Shown here one piece after another: positions 14,641-22,533 of a stretch of DNA of 32,469 nt. Within the stretch, counting starts at the first letter, position 1. Every line of letters begins with the position of its first letter. The stretch is from JANXLS01 sp038227045. Its GTDB lineage: Bacteria > Planctomycetota > SZUA-567 > H5-PLA8. Below the pieces are notes generated by a model that was given only the letters and a program-made list of their open reading frames with translations, made no database searches and was not told where the DNA came from. The translations under genes were made by a program, and so were the position numbers. Location of the stretch: positions 1 through 32,469 of the forward strand of contig JBBRQD010000064.1 of the NCBI GenBank assembly GCA_038227045.1, in the 5' to 3' direction.

Positions 14641-14676
14641 CGCGCGAATCGGCGCGGATCATCGCGGATATTTTTG
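14641..14676. repeat. CGCGGAT-type decamer array
   Basis: About three to four units of 10-bp period, the last two being CGCGGAT at 14653 and 14663, ending in ATATTTTT. It belongs to the CGC(A/G)GAT-N3 family also found at 19488, 26306 and 29254. It lies in the 148-bp gap between the convergent HisN-like and MBL-fold genes; no gene is visible there. Confidence 0.6.
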
Positions 14677-14703
14677 GGGTTAGGTTCTCCCCTTCCTGCC
14701 GTC

Positions 14704-14734
14704 TTTTGCGAACCTCTGCGCTCTCCGCGGTGAA
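14704..14734. repeat. CTCTGCG-type heptad array
   Basis: TTTTGCG (14704), CTCTGCG (14714), CTCTCCG (14721) and CGGTGAA (14728), the last three in strict 7-bp register, lie just before the stop of the MBL-fold gene. It is distinct in sequence from the neighbouring decamer array. Confidence 0.5.
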
Positions 14735-14743
14735 AAAATTCCG

Positions 14744-15547
14744 CTACACGATCAATCCATCGTAAGCCAGCCGCACGTTTTCCGGCAAACGCGGCTCAAA
14801 TGCCGCGTGCCCGATTTCGTGGGCGATGTGTCCGAAGTATGCGCGCCTCGGGCGGACGCGATTAACTGCTTCCATTGCTTCGGCAAAATTCATGTGCGTC
14901 GGATGATTCGTTTCGCGCAACATGTCGAGGATCAGTGTATCGGTGCCTTCCAGGGCGCTGTAGGCTTTTTCGTCGATGCGTTTGACGTCCAGGCAATACG
15001 ACGTTGCAGGACCGTTCTCGATGCCGGCGTGCGCGATTTTCAGCCCCGTATTGATGATGACTTCGTGATCCAGATCGAACGGCAGAAACTTGACACAGCC
15101 GATTTGAAACGGCTCGCCAATCTTGATTTCGCGGGCGACCAGCGACGGCCAGCCGGCGCGCAACGTGTCGCTGAAAACATAGCCGAAACTCCTGCGCATG
15201 CTCGCCAGCGTCGCGGCGGTGCCCCAGACTTCAATGACCTCTTTTTGAATGATGTTGAAGCGCCGGACATCGTCGATGCCCATGACGTGGTCGGCGTGAA
15301 AATGCGTGATCACGATGCCGTCAATCCGCCGCACATTCGAACGCAGCATCTGCTGCCGAAAATCGGGGGACGTGTCGATCAGCACCGTCGTTTCGACGCT
15401 CCCATCCGCGCCATACCCGCGCACCAACGCCGACGAGCGCAGGCGTTTGTCGCGCGGATCGGTCGAGCGGCACACGGCGCAGTCGCAGCCAATCATCGGC
15501 ACGCCCACGGACGTGCCAGTCCCCAGAAATTCAAGGCTCAGCTTCAT
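14744..15547 (-). CDS. MBL-fold metallo-hydrolase, PhnP-like
   Basis: A 267-residue metallo-beta-lactamase-fold enzyme. It opens with the strand LEFLGTGTSVGVP, followed by a Cys cluster (Cys21, Cys23, Cys26) and DPRDKRLRSSALV. This N-terminus is typical of PhnP/YycJ-type phosphodiesterases, where the cysteines can hold a structural zinc. The main metal motif is THFHADHVMGIDD (HFHADH 82-87), with a metal Asp in ILDMLRETNH and a closing His in FGHIAHEIGH. The likely reaction is hydrolysis of a cyclic or diester phosphate, for example phosphoribosyl cyclic phosphate. No C-P lyase genes are nearby, so the physiological substrate is open. Cytoplasmic; start ATG 15547. Confidence 0.85.
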   Translation of the reverse strand: MKLSLEFLGTGTSVGVPMIGCDCAVCRSTDPRDKRLRSSALVRGYGADGSVETTVLIDTSPDFRQQMLRSNVRRIDGIVITHFHADHVMGIDDVRRFNIIQKEVIEVWGTAATLASMRRSFGYVFSDTLRAGWPSLVAREIKIGEPFQIGCVKFLPFDLDHEVIINTGLKIAHAGIENGPATSYCLDVKRIDEKAYSALEGTDTLILDMLRETNHPTHMNFAEAMEAVNRVRPRRAYFGHIAHEIGHAAFEPRLPENVRLAYDGLIV

Positions 15548-15596
15548 GCCGCAAAGTGTAGCGGGATTTTGGAAAAAACGAAGGAAACGAATTTAA

Positions 15597-15640
15597 GGAT
15601 GAACGATGAATTAAAGATTCTCATCCTTCATCCTTCATCC
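15597..15640. repeat. Inverted TTCATCC heptad array
   Basis: GGATGAA and CGATGAA (15597-15610) face TTCATCC twice (15627-15640). The arms pair at 13 of 14 positions around a 16-nt loop that contains a further degenerate unit. It lies in the divergent gap between the MBL-fold and PPIase genes. Confidence 0.75.
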
Positions 15641-15703
15641 CTGATTTGATTCCGCGTCTTGTGACCCACCGCCCATTCTGCTATTTTAATGAATGAGGGC
15701 TTC

Positions 15704-16765
15704 ATGACACGAAGAACCGGGAACACATCGTTTATGGTACGCTTGCCAGTATTGCTCGCCGCACTTCTTGCAACCGCCGCGTTTGCCGGCGACGAAAAGG
15801 AATACACGCCGGCGATGCCCGCCGTGACAGTCAACGGCGAAAAAATCTCCGCCGATGCAATTCGAAAAATCTACGACTATTGGGTGAAAATCTACAGCGC
15901 GCCCGGAAAGCATCTCCCGAACGATCTGCTGGACAAGCTGGCGTCGATGTCGCGCGGACAGGCGGTGCGGCATGTTGCGGTGCGCCAGCATATCGAGAAA
16001 AACAAACTGGCCCTTGCGCCCGAGGCGCTCAAGGCAGATATGGACGCATTCAAAGCGGAGTTGACGGCGCAGGGCAAGAACTTCGACGAGTATTTGAAAA
16101 CGCGCGGGAAAACCGAAGAGGGGTTCAGCGTGGAATTCGCGCTGCGGGCGGCGTTGACTCGCGCCACCGCGGCCGACGCCGAAAAAAATGCGGATGCGAT
16201 TAAGAAAGATTTTTCAAAAGACAAGGAGAAGATGCCCTTGCGGCGGGGCAGCCAGATTCGCTTCTCTTATGAAAAATCCAAGTATACCGCCCACCCCGAG
16301 CGCTCCAAGGACGACGCCAAAAAGCAGGCGGTCTACGCGCAGGAGCGCGCGAAAAAAGGCGAGGATTTTTCGACGCTGGCCAAGGAACTCTCCGATGAAA
16401 GCGTTTCGCGGGAAAAGGGCGGAGATATGGGCTGGATCAAGCCCGGAGCCGAACCCAAGCCCCTGAGCGACGCCCTCTATGCGCTCGAAAAAGCCGGTGA
16501 CGTCGCGGACCTCGTCGAAAGCGAACAGGGCTTTCACGTCGTCAAAATGACGGAATTAAAAACCGAGGATGCGGAATACCAGAAGTATCTCAAGCAGCGC
16601 ATCTACAGCCTGACATTGGCCGCCGAGAACCGCCTGGAGAAAGAGGCCAAGGTCGAAGTCGAAAAGCCCCCGGAGCCAGCAAAGCCGCCAGAACCGGTCA
16701 AACCGCCCGATGCGGTAAAACCGCCGGAATCTGAAAAGAAAAAAGACCCAGAACCGAAAAAGTAG
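15704..16765 (+). CDS. Exported parvulin-type peptidyl-prolyl isomerase
   Basis: About 353 residues. A signal peptide (MVRLPVLLAALLATAAFA, cleavage before GDEKE) is preceded by a short basic segment. The start ATG 15704 has GAGGG 6 nt upstream; ATG 15689 and 15733 are alternatives. Residues about 30-170 form a helical SurA/PrsA-like chaperone region (RGQAVRHVAVRQHIEKNKLAL). Residues about 178-284 are a rotamase domain with ERAKKGEDFSTLAKELSDESVSREKGGDMGWIKPG and the closing SEQGFHVVKMTEL. The tail (about 320-353) is a run of KPPE/KPPD repeats ending in Lys-rich sequence. Its role is envelope protein folding. The proline-rich tail could span or bind the wall; this is speculative. Confidence 0.85.
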   Translation: MTRRTGNTSFMVRLPVLLAALLATAAFAGDEKEYTPAMPAVTVNGEKISADAIRKIYDYWVKIYSAPGKHLPNDLLDKLASMSRGQAVRHVAVRQHIEKNKLALAPEALKADMDAFKAELTAQGKNFDEYLKTRGKTEEGFSVEFALRAALTRATAADAEKNADAIKKDFSKDKEKMPLRRGSQIRFSYEKSKYTAHPERSKDDAKKQAVYAQERAKKGEDFSTLAKELSDESVSREKGGDMGWIKPGAEPKPLSDALYALEKAGDVADLVESEQGFHVVKMTELKTEDAEYQKYLKQRIYSLTLAAENRLEKEAKVEVEKPPEPAKPPEPVKPPDAVKPPESEKKKDPEPKK

Positions 16766-16928
16766 CAAAGAGCCATTTCGATCCCGGTTCCTTCATCCCT
16801 CCATTCCTCGAAGGCCGCATCCCCGCGCTGCCTGCCGTTGCGGCGCTCGGAAAATCGTTTATCCTGATCTCATTAAGATCGCATGAAGATTTCTCATCGA
16901 CAAGCCCCCGGCTTGGCAGGAGCACATT

Positions 16929-17576
16929 GTGTCCATTGACAGAGCAATCAAATGGCTGTTGCCGCACGAAAATCGATTCTTTCTCTATTTGAGTTCCATC
17001 GCCGAAAGCGCGGCATCCGCGGCGGACGTGTTTTCCAAATTTCGCGACGCCAAGTCGCGCGAGGATTTTAGAAAGATCGCCGAAGTCCTGCGCGTCAAGG
17101 AGGCCGAGACCGACGAACTGGCGCATACGCTCTACGAGGAACTCGACAAGACCTTCGTGACCCCCATCGACCGCGAGGATCTGCATTCGCTGACGCACGC
17201 GCTGGACGACATCCTCGATTCGCTGGACAGCACCGCCGAGCAGATTTACCTCTTCAAACTGCCCAGCCTCACCGAACCGATGCGTGAATTGGTGCGCATC
17301 CAGTGCGAGGCGGTTCAGGAAGTGGTCAAGTGCGTCAAGCAGCTTCACGATCTGGGAAAAATCGACCAGATCCGTGTGCATATCATTCATGTCAATTCGC
17401 TTGAAAACGAAGGCGACAAAGTGTATCGCAAGTCGCTGGAAGCGCTCTTCGACAACATCGTCGATCCGATCGAACTCATCCGGCAAAAGGAAATTCTCGA
17501 CGCGCTCGAAGACGGCATCGACGCGTGCGAACACGTGGTTAATGTGGTCCGCTCGGTGGTGGTGAAAAATGGATAG
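16929..17576 (+). CDS. DUF47 family (PhoU-like) phosphate-transport accessory protein
   Basis: A 215-residue all-helical protein starting at GTG 16929 with GGAG 6-7 nt upstream. The motifs FFLYLSSIAESAASAADVF, KEAETDELAHTLYEELDKTFVTPIDREDLHSL, DDILDSLDSTAEQIYLF, ENEGDKVYR and KEILDALEDGIDACEHVVNVVRSVVVKNG match the DUF47/YkaA family, which has a PhoU-like three-helix-bundle fold with E/DxxxD metal-binding motifs. Genes of this family nearly always precede a PiT transporter and are thought to modulate it. Here the stop codon overlaps the PiT start by 8 bp, so translational coupling is likely. Confidence 0.92.
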   Translation: MSIDRAIKWLLPHENRFFLYLSSIAESAASAADVFSKFRDAKSREDFRKIAEVLRVKEAETDELAHTLYEELDKTFVTPIDREDLHSLTHALDDILDSLDSTAEQIYLFKLPSLTEPMRELVRIQCEAVQEVVKCVKQLHDLGKIDQIRVHIIHVNSLENEGDKVYRKSLEALFDNIVDPIELIRQKEILDALEDGIDACEHVVNVVRSVVVKNG

Positions 17577-18660
17577 CGGTTTTATCTTGCTGATCGGGGT
17601 CGTGATCTGCGCGGTGGCGTTCGACTACATCAACGGATTCCACGACACGGCCAACGCGATCGCCACGGTGGTCTCGACCAACGTGCTGCACCCGCGTACG
17701 GCGATACTCCTGGCGGCAGTGTTCAATTTCGCGGGCGCGTTTTACGGCACGAGCGTGGCCAAGACGATCGGCGGCGACATCGCAGATCCCACCACGATTA
17801 CGCAGACGGTGGTCTTGAGCGCGCTGCTCGGCGCGATCGTCTGGAACTTGATCACGTGGTACTTCGGCATTCCGTCGAGTTCGTCGCACGCGTTGGTGGG
17901 CGGGCTGATCGGTTCCGTGCTGGTCCATCGCGTTCTGGACAATGGCGCACCGTTCGGCGGCGAACTGTGGAATCTGTTGAATTCGAAGGGCTCGCAGAAG
18001 GTTCTGAAGGGACTGGTTATTTCGCCGGTGTGCGGATTGCTGGGCGGATTCGTGCTCCTGTTTATGCTGATCTGGCTCATGAAGATCCTGCGCATGTCGC
18101 CGACGTGGGTAAACCGCATCTTTCGAAAACTGCAGTTGGTTTCCGCCAGCGGAATGGCGTTGGCGCACGGTTCGAACGATGCACAAAAGGCAATGGGTAT
18201 CATCACGATGGCGCTGGTGGGTTATTTCAGCGCGCATCCCGGCATCGCAAATGGGACACACTGGTTCGACGCGCCGAAACAAGCTGGAGGCGGGCATGAC
18301 GTGCCCGCCTGGGTGATCCTGACCTGCGCCTCCGCGATGGCTCTGGGCACGTCGGCGGGCGGATGGCGCATCATGAAAACGATGGGCCACAAGATCATCA
18401 AGTTGAAACCGATTGACGGTTTCGCGGCCGAAACGGCGGGAGCCGTCGTGATCCTGATTGCCACCCATAATGGCGCACCGGTCTCCACGACGCACGTGAT
18501 CGCGTCGTCGATCATGGGAGTAGGCACCTGCAAGCGCTTCTCCGCGGTGCGCTGGGGCCTGGCCGGAAACATCCTCGTCGCGTGGGTGTTGACGATCCCG
18601 ATCTCCGCGACCGTGGCCGGACTTTTGTATTTGGCATTGCGGAATTTGCTTGGGAAATAG
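17569..18660 (+). CDS. pit: PiT-family inorganic phosphate transporter
   Basis: A 363-residue inner-membrane low-affinity phosphate:cation symporter. Both signature repeats are present: DYINGFHDTANAIATVVSTNVL at the N-terminus and GMALAHGSNDAQKAMGIITMAL in the second half, with the duplicated GIPSSSSHALVGGLIG and GAPVSTTHVIASSIMG segments. There are about ten hydrophobic helices and no long cytoplasmic loop, so it is of the short bacterial PiT type. It is encoded directly with its DUF47 partner. No Pho box was recognised upstream of the pair. Confidence 0.95.
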   Translation: MDSGFILLIGVVICAVAFDYINGFHDTANAIATVVSTNVLHPRTAILLAAVFNFAGAFYGTSVAKTIGGDIADPTTITQTVVLSALLGAIVWNLITWYFGIPSSSSHALVGGLIGSVLVHRVLDNGAPFGGELWNLLNSKGSQKVLKGLVISPVCGLLGGFVLLFMLIWLMKILRMSPTWVNRIFRKLQLVSASGMALAHGSNDAQKAMGIITMALVGYFSAHPGIANGTHWFDAPKQAGGGHDVPAWVILTCASAMALGTSAGGWRIMKTMGHKIIKLKPIDGFAAETAGAVVILIATHNGAPVSTTHVIASSIMGVGTCKRFSAVRWGLAGNILVAWVLTIPISATVAGLLYLALRNLLGK

Positions 18661-18759
18661 CTTATCAGGTTGATTGCTCTTAAAATGCATAGTGATTATT
18701 GAACGAATTCGGTGATAATCAAATTCCTCGTTTGCGGCATCAACAGTAAACTAGGGATC

Positions 18760-18801
18760 TGAATTCTGAAATCCGAACCCTTAAACCTGAAACTTGGAAC
18801 C
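18760..18801. repeat. TGAAACC heptad array abutting the HAD gene
   Basis: Six consecutive 7-bp units in strict register (18760, 18767, 18774, 18781, 18788, 18795) all relate to TGAAACC. This is the same family as the array between nuoL and nuoM. The last unit ends at 18801, immediately before the codons that lead into HAD motif I. Confidence 0.85.
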
Positions 18802-18804
18802 GAT

Positions 18805-19470
18805 ATTAATATCGAAGCCGTTATCTTCGATATTGGCGGCGTTTTCATCGGTCTGGATTTTTCGCGCGCTGTGAACCGGACGGCGGCAGCTTTGGGGATG
18901 CCTGCCGCGGATGTCCGGCGGCGGCTCTTTGGCGCCGGCACTCGGGTCGGTGCCGACCACATGGCCTACATGAACGATTACGAATGCGGACTCCTGGATG
19001 ATGCCGCATTCCACCGCTGTGTCGAACGCGCGCTGGACGCGCCTCTGCCTTTTGATGAATTCAAAGCGGCATGGAACGGCATTTTTCTCGATCCCATTCA
19101 CGAGACGATGCGCATGGCCGAAGCGCTGTGCGTGCGAAAAGATTTGAAACTGGGAATTCTTTCCAACAACAACGCCCTGCATTGGTCCACGCTGCGGCCG
19201 ATTCTGCCGGTTGTCGAAAAATTCGAACACGTGTTCCTAAGCCACGAAATCGGATTGAAAAAGCCCAGTCCCGAGGCCTTTCATCACGCGCTAAAGGGCA
19301 TGTCCGTGCGCGCGGAGCGAACCTTGTTCGTGGACGATCTCGAGGACAATATCAAAGCGGCGGAACGCATCGGAATCAAAACGATTCACGCCGTCAATCC
19401 CCACGCAGTGCGAAAAGGATTGGCGGCGCATGGATTCGTGTTTGAGCCGATTTCGACGGCAGACCGTTAA
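18805..19470 (+). CDS. HAD-superfamily hydrolase without a canonical start codon
   Basis: About 221 residues of HAD hydrolase. Motif I is EAVIFDIGGVF (nucleophile Asp codon 18829-18831), motif II LSNNN, motif III Lys in GLKKPSPEAF, motif IV FVDDLEDN. A four-helix cap lies between I and II. The fold resembles the DIGGV subgroup (YihX/epoxide-hydrolase-like phosphatases). The frame opens after TGA 18760-18762, but no ATG, GTG or TTG occurs in frame before motif I. The first such codon, GTG 18871, would delete the nucleophile. Candidates are ATT 18805 (used here), CTG 18787 or CTG 18766, the last two lying within the heptad array. The start may be non-standard, or the 5' end may have been lost to the array. 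Confidence 0.75.
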   Translation: MNIEAVIFDIGGVFIGLDFSRAVNRTAAALGMPAADVRRRLFGAGTRVGADHMAYMNDYECGLLDDAAFHRCVERALDAPLPFDEFKAAWNGIFLDPIHETMRMAEALCVRKDLKLGILSNNNALHWSTLRPILPVVEKFEHVFLSHEIGLKKPSPEAFHHALKGMSVRAERTLFVDDLEDNIKAAERIGIKTIHAVNPHAVRKGLAAHGFVFEPISTADR

Positions 19471-19487
19471 TCAATGGCCTAATTAAT

Positions 19488-19515
19488 CGCGGATGGACGC
19501 AGATAACGTCTGCGT
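19488..19515. repeat. CGCGGAT/CGCAGAT decamer pair with small hairpin
   Basis: CGCGGATGGACGCAGAT (19488-19504) has the same two units, in swapped order, as 26306. It is followed by an inverted half, giving ACGCAGA (19497-19503) / TCTGCGT (19509-19515). It lies between the convergent HAD and squalene-cyclase-like genes and could act as a weak bidirectional terminator. Confidence 0.6.
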
Positions 19516-19524
19516 GAAATTGGC

Positions 19525-20775
19525 CTATTTCTCCGGATGATCTTTTGCGAAATCGTGGCAGATTGACAGGCCGCGGAGCGCGAATGAGGTGACCATTACC
19601 GTGTCGTTTTCCATCCAGCGCGAGGATTGTTTGTTGTGCCAGGAACCGTCAGGATCCTGGAGGGAAATGATTTTGTCGCTGAGTTCTTTTGCCCAGACGT
19701 GCGACTTTCCGTCGCTGGTAACGATGGTGGGTTCGCCATAAGCCGCGAGAGCCTTGGCCATGGTTTGAAAGTAGTAGTACAAACCATCCGCGCCGATGTT
19801 TTTGTTTTCGTCGAGCGTGTAGTTGTCCTTCACCCACTTATACGCCGACTCGACGCGCGGATCGGTTTTTGGGACGTTCATGTACATGAAGCTTTTCAGG
19901 CCCGCGTAGCTCATCAGGCCGTAGCTCTTCAGCACGTGGACGCCATTCTTGATTTCGTCCGGCGGCTTGCTTTCGCCGGGTCGGTAATTAAAGCCGCCGT
20001 CGCTGCCGACGGTCTTCCCGCCGACATTCGGCTTGTCATTTTTTTCGGGATTGTTCTGAATGCGCTGGAAGAATTTCTCCGCGTTCTTGAACGCCGGATC
20101 GCCCTCTTTGACGCCGGCGGCTTTCAACGCCTCGACCCAATTGGCGGTCATGTCGCCGCTGGTCCTGCCGCCTTTTGTGTAGCCGGCCGAGCCGAAATTG
20201 GGGTTGTTGTCCTCATCGTCTTTGTACTGAACGTCGAGCAGATACTGCTTCGCTTTGTCGATGACCGTGTTGTATTCCGGATTTTCGAGCGCCGTCAGGG
20301 CCAGCACGCTCATGCAGGTGCTGTACGTGTCGAGGCTCACGGCGGGCGTACAGATCGAACCGTTGGGCTGCTGCTTGGCGACGATCGCGTCCGCCGCTTT
20401 TTTCAAGAAGGGATTATCCTTCTCGCGGTATTTTTCCGGCGAGCGCGCCAGCGCGTCGACGATCAGCGCGGTAAACGCCGGTTTGGGGTCGAGGATGCCT
20501 TTTGAGAAGTGCCCGTCGTCTTCCTGATGACGCTTGACGAAGTCCGCGCCGCGGCGGATGGAGTCGACGATCTTGTCGCCGCTGTCGGCGATTTTTTCAG
20601 GCGCACGTTTGGGCGACGAATGCCCGGTCGTTTCAAAGAACCAGATGTATGCGCCGACCGCGCCGAGAAGGCAGATCAAGATTCCTAGAAATTTGAGCGC
20701 CGTTTTCCAGAAGGGAGTGGCGGATTTAGCGCCAGCGGATGGCGATTTTTCAGACAGATTTTCAGTGTTTTGCAT
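19525..20775 (-). CDS. Membrane-anchored prenyltransferase/squalene-oxidase-repeat protein
   Basis: A 416-residue protein starting at ATG 20775 (GAGGA about 10 nt upstream). One N-terminal transmembrane helix (about 25-46, ALKFLGILICLLGAVGAYIWFF) leaves a large exported domain made of alpha-alpha barrel repeats of the squalene-cyclase/prenyltransferase-beta type. Visible repeat signatures are RRGADFVKRHQEDDGHF, AIVAKQQPNGSI, YLLDVQYKDDEDNNPNFGSAG and IISLQDPDGSWHNK. The catalytic DxDD of true cyclases is not seen. It is therefore probably a structural or binding relative of the kind common in planctomycetes, not a terpene cyclase. The frame is open upstream through a palindromic repeat (20829-20851), which I exclude from the protein. 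Confidence 0.82.
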   Translation of the reverse strand: MQNTENLSEKSPSAGAKSATPFWKTALKFLGILICLLGAVGAYIWFFETTGHSSPKRAPEKIADSGDKIVDSIRRGADFVKRHQEDDGHFSKGILDPKPAFTALIVDALARSPEKYREKDNPFLKKAADAIVAKQQPNGSICTPAVSLDTYSTCMSVLALTALENPEYNTVIDKAKQYLLDVQYKDDEDNNPNFGSAGYTKGGRTSGDMTANWVEALKAAGVKEGDPAFKNAEKFFQRIQNNPEKNDKPNVGGKTVGSDGGFNYRPGESKPPDEIKNGVHVLKSYGLMSYAGLKSFMYMNVPKTDPRVESAYKWVKDNYTLDENKNIGADGLYYYFQTMAKALAAYGEPTIVTSDGKSHVWAKELSDKIISLQDPDGSWHNKQSSRWMENDTVMVTSFALRGLSICHDFAKDHPEK

Positions 20776-20828
20776 TGTTTTATGATCCTCAGTATTCAGC
20801 ATGGCGAACGCAGTGCCAGTTTGTTCCC

Positions 20829-20851
20829 CCCTCTCCCTCAAGGGGAGAGGG
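20829..20851. repeat. CCCTCTCCC / GGGAGAGGG palindrome
   Basis: Nine-bp perfect arms (20829-20837 and 20843-20851) surround TCAAG. The 15-mer CTCAAGGGGAGAGGG (20837-20851) recurs exactly at 23718-23732. Both copies are in promoter-side gaps. Confidence 0.7.
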
Positions 20852-20869
20852 CAACGGCTCCACAACTGC

Positions 20870-20897
20870 TTGGCATTCTACCTCGCCACTGTATTAT
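20870..20897 (+). promoter_or_regulatory. Candidate sigma-70 promoter for the NtrC-type regulator
   Basis: TTGGCA (20870-20875), 16 bp, TATTAT (20892-20897), about 60 nt before ATG 20957. Both boxes are one mismatch from consensus. Confidence 0.5.
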
Positions 20898-20956
20898 CTA
20901 CACTGTTTTGAAGAAGCTAACCGTTTCTTAATGCAACTGTTTCGAGGCAACTACTA

Positions 20957-22426
20957 ATGGCAGCGGGAATGCCGGGCAAGAAAACTCGCACCGTGTTGCT
21001 CGTGGAGGATCACGAGACCACGCGCATCACGCTCGCGGGCGTCATTGAGCGCGAAGGGGCGAAAGTCACCGCGGTGGCGTCGGCGGGCGCGGCGCGGGAG
21101 AAATTGCGCGAGGAGGAATTTGATCTCGTCATCACCGATCTGCGCCTTCCCGATGGCGACGGCATGGAACTGCTCGAAGAGACCAAGCGCCTCTCTGGCG
21201 GTTCGCCGGTGATTCTCGTCACCGGGCATGGCAGCGAAGAGACTGCAGTGCAGGCGATGAAAAAGGGCGCGTTCAATTATCTCTCCAAGCCCATCGATTT
21301 GAACCGTCTGCGCGCCGAAATGGAAGGCGCGTTGCGCTGGCGTAAAGTCCAGCTTGAAACCGCTGAACTGCAGCAGGAGATTTTGACGCGGCGGCGCGGC
21401 GACAGCGAACTGATCGGCGTCTCTCCGGCAATTCAGCGCATTCGCGAAAAGATCAAACAGATCGGCCCGACCAACGCGACCGTGCTGCTCACGGGTGAAT
21501 CCGGTGTTGGAAAAGAAGTCGTCGCCGGCGCGCTGCAGGCCGCCAGCGATCGCGCCGTGAAACCGTTCGTCAAAGTCAACGTCGCGGCACTGCCGAAGGA
21601 GCTTCTCGAAAGCGAACTCTTCGGCCACGAGCGCGGCGCGTTCACCAATGCCGTGCGCATGCGCAAAGGACGCTTCGAACTGGCCGACGGCGGCACGCTG
21701 TTCCTCGACGAGTTCGCCGAATGCCCGCCGGAAACGCAGGTCAAACTGCTGCGCGTGCTGCAGGAACAAGAGTTCGAGCGCGTCGGCGGCACCGAGACCA
21801 TTCGCGTGGACGTGCGCCTGATTTGCGCGACGAATCGCGATTTGAAGGCCGAGATGCAAGCCGGACGTTTTCGCCAGGATCTGTATTTTCGCGTCAACGT
21901 GATCCAGATTCCCGTTCCGCCGCTGCGCGAGCGGCGCGACGACATCGACGTGCTCGCCATCTATTTTCTCAACGAATTCAACACGCGCAACGGCAAGATC
22001 AAGACGATGACGCCGCGCGTCGCCGAACTCCTAAAGAGGTACGATTGGCCGGGCAATGTGCGCGAGCTGCGCAACGCCATCGAACACGCGCACCTGCTGT
22101 CGATCGGCTCGGAGCTCGAACCCGAAGCGCTGCCGGAGGACATTTTGCAGAGCGCCGGAGTGCCGCTCCCGTCGTCGTCGCTCGGGCAGGGAGCGTCGAG
22201 CGTCCAATCGAAATTACCTTCCGGGGAAGACGCCATCACGCTGCCGCTGTCGATGAAAATGGACGATGTCGAGCAGCGCTTTATTCTGGCGGTTTATGAA
22301 AAAGCTCGCGGAAATAAGACACAAGCGGCGAAGATGCTGGGGATTGGATTGAAGACGCTGTATCGGAAACTGGTTAAATATGGGATGGAAAAGGGGGATG
22401 AGAAGGGGGATGAGGAAGAGGAATAG
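20957..22426 (+). CDS. NtrC-family sigma-54-type response regulator with GAFTNA loop
   Basis: A 489-residue protein with three domains. The receiver (about 12-120) has phospho-acceptor Asp61, Thr89 and Lys111. The AAA+ domain (about 150-385) has Walker A GESGVGKE (180-187), Walker B FLDE (Asp251-Glu252), sensor I CATNRD and the arginine-finger region. The Fis-type helix-turn-helix is at about 445-485 (NKTQAAKMLGIGLKTLYRKL). The sigma-54-contacting loop, normally GAFTGA, reads GAFTNA (227-232; AAT at 21647-21649). No histidine kinase gene is adjacent, so it is an orphan regulator. No clear -24/-12 promoter was recognised in the window, so targets are unknown. The linker 395-440 is Ser/Pro-rich. 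Confidence 0.93.
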   Translation: MAAGMPGKKTRTVLLVEDHETTRITLAGVIEREGAKVTAVASAGAAREKLREEEFDLVITDLRLPDGDGMELLEETKRLSGGSPVILVTGHGSEETAVQAMKKGAFNYLSKPIDLNRLRAEMEGALRWRKVQLETAELQQEILTRRRGDSELIGVSPAIQRIREKIKQIGPTNATVLLTGESGVGKEVVAGALQAASDRAVKPFVKVNVAALPKELLESELFGHERGAFTNAVRMRKGRFELADGGTLFLDEFAECPPETQVKLLRVLQEQEFERVGGTETIRVDVRLICATNRDLKAEMQAGRFRQDLYFRVNVIQIPVPPLRERRDDIDVLAIYFLNEFNTRNGKIKTMTPRVAELLKRYDWPGNVRELRNAIEHAHLLSIGSELEPEALPEDILQSAGVPLPSSSLGQGASSVQSKLPSGEDAITLPLSMKMDDVEQRFILAVYEKARGNKTQAAKMLGIGLKTLYRKLVKYGMEKGDEKGDEEEE

Positions 22427-22466
22427 GGTTCACGTTATTGGTCGCGGGTTGTAGTTTATTGAAGTG

Positions 22467-22496
22467 AAGCTCGCAGGCATAGGTGGAGCTTTTTTT
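22467..22496 (+). terminator. Possible weak terminator after the NtrC-type gene
   Basis: AAGCTC (22467-22472) pairs with GAGCTT (22486-22491) across a 13-nt loop and is followed by T residues to 22496. The stem is short, so confidence is low. Confidence 0.4.
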
Positions 22497-22533
22497 GAAA
22501 ATAATGCGCCGTTTGTCCCGGAGTTTCCATACC

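Noticed and set aside
20776..20865. An N-terminal extension of the squalene-cyclase-like protein from 20865
   Set aside because: It would translate a dispersed palindrome (20829-20851), and the RBS-supported start is ATG 20775.
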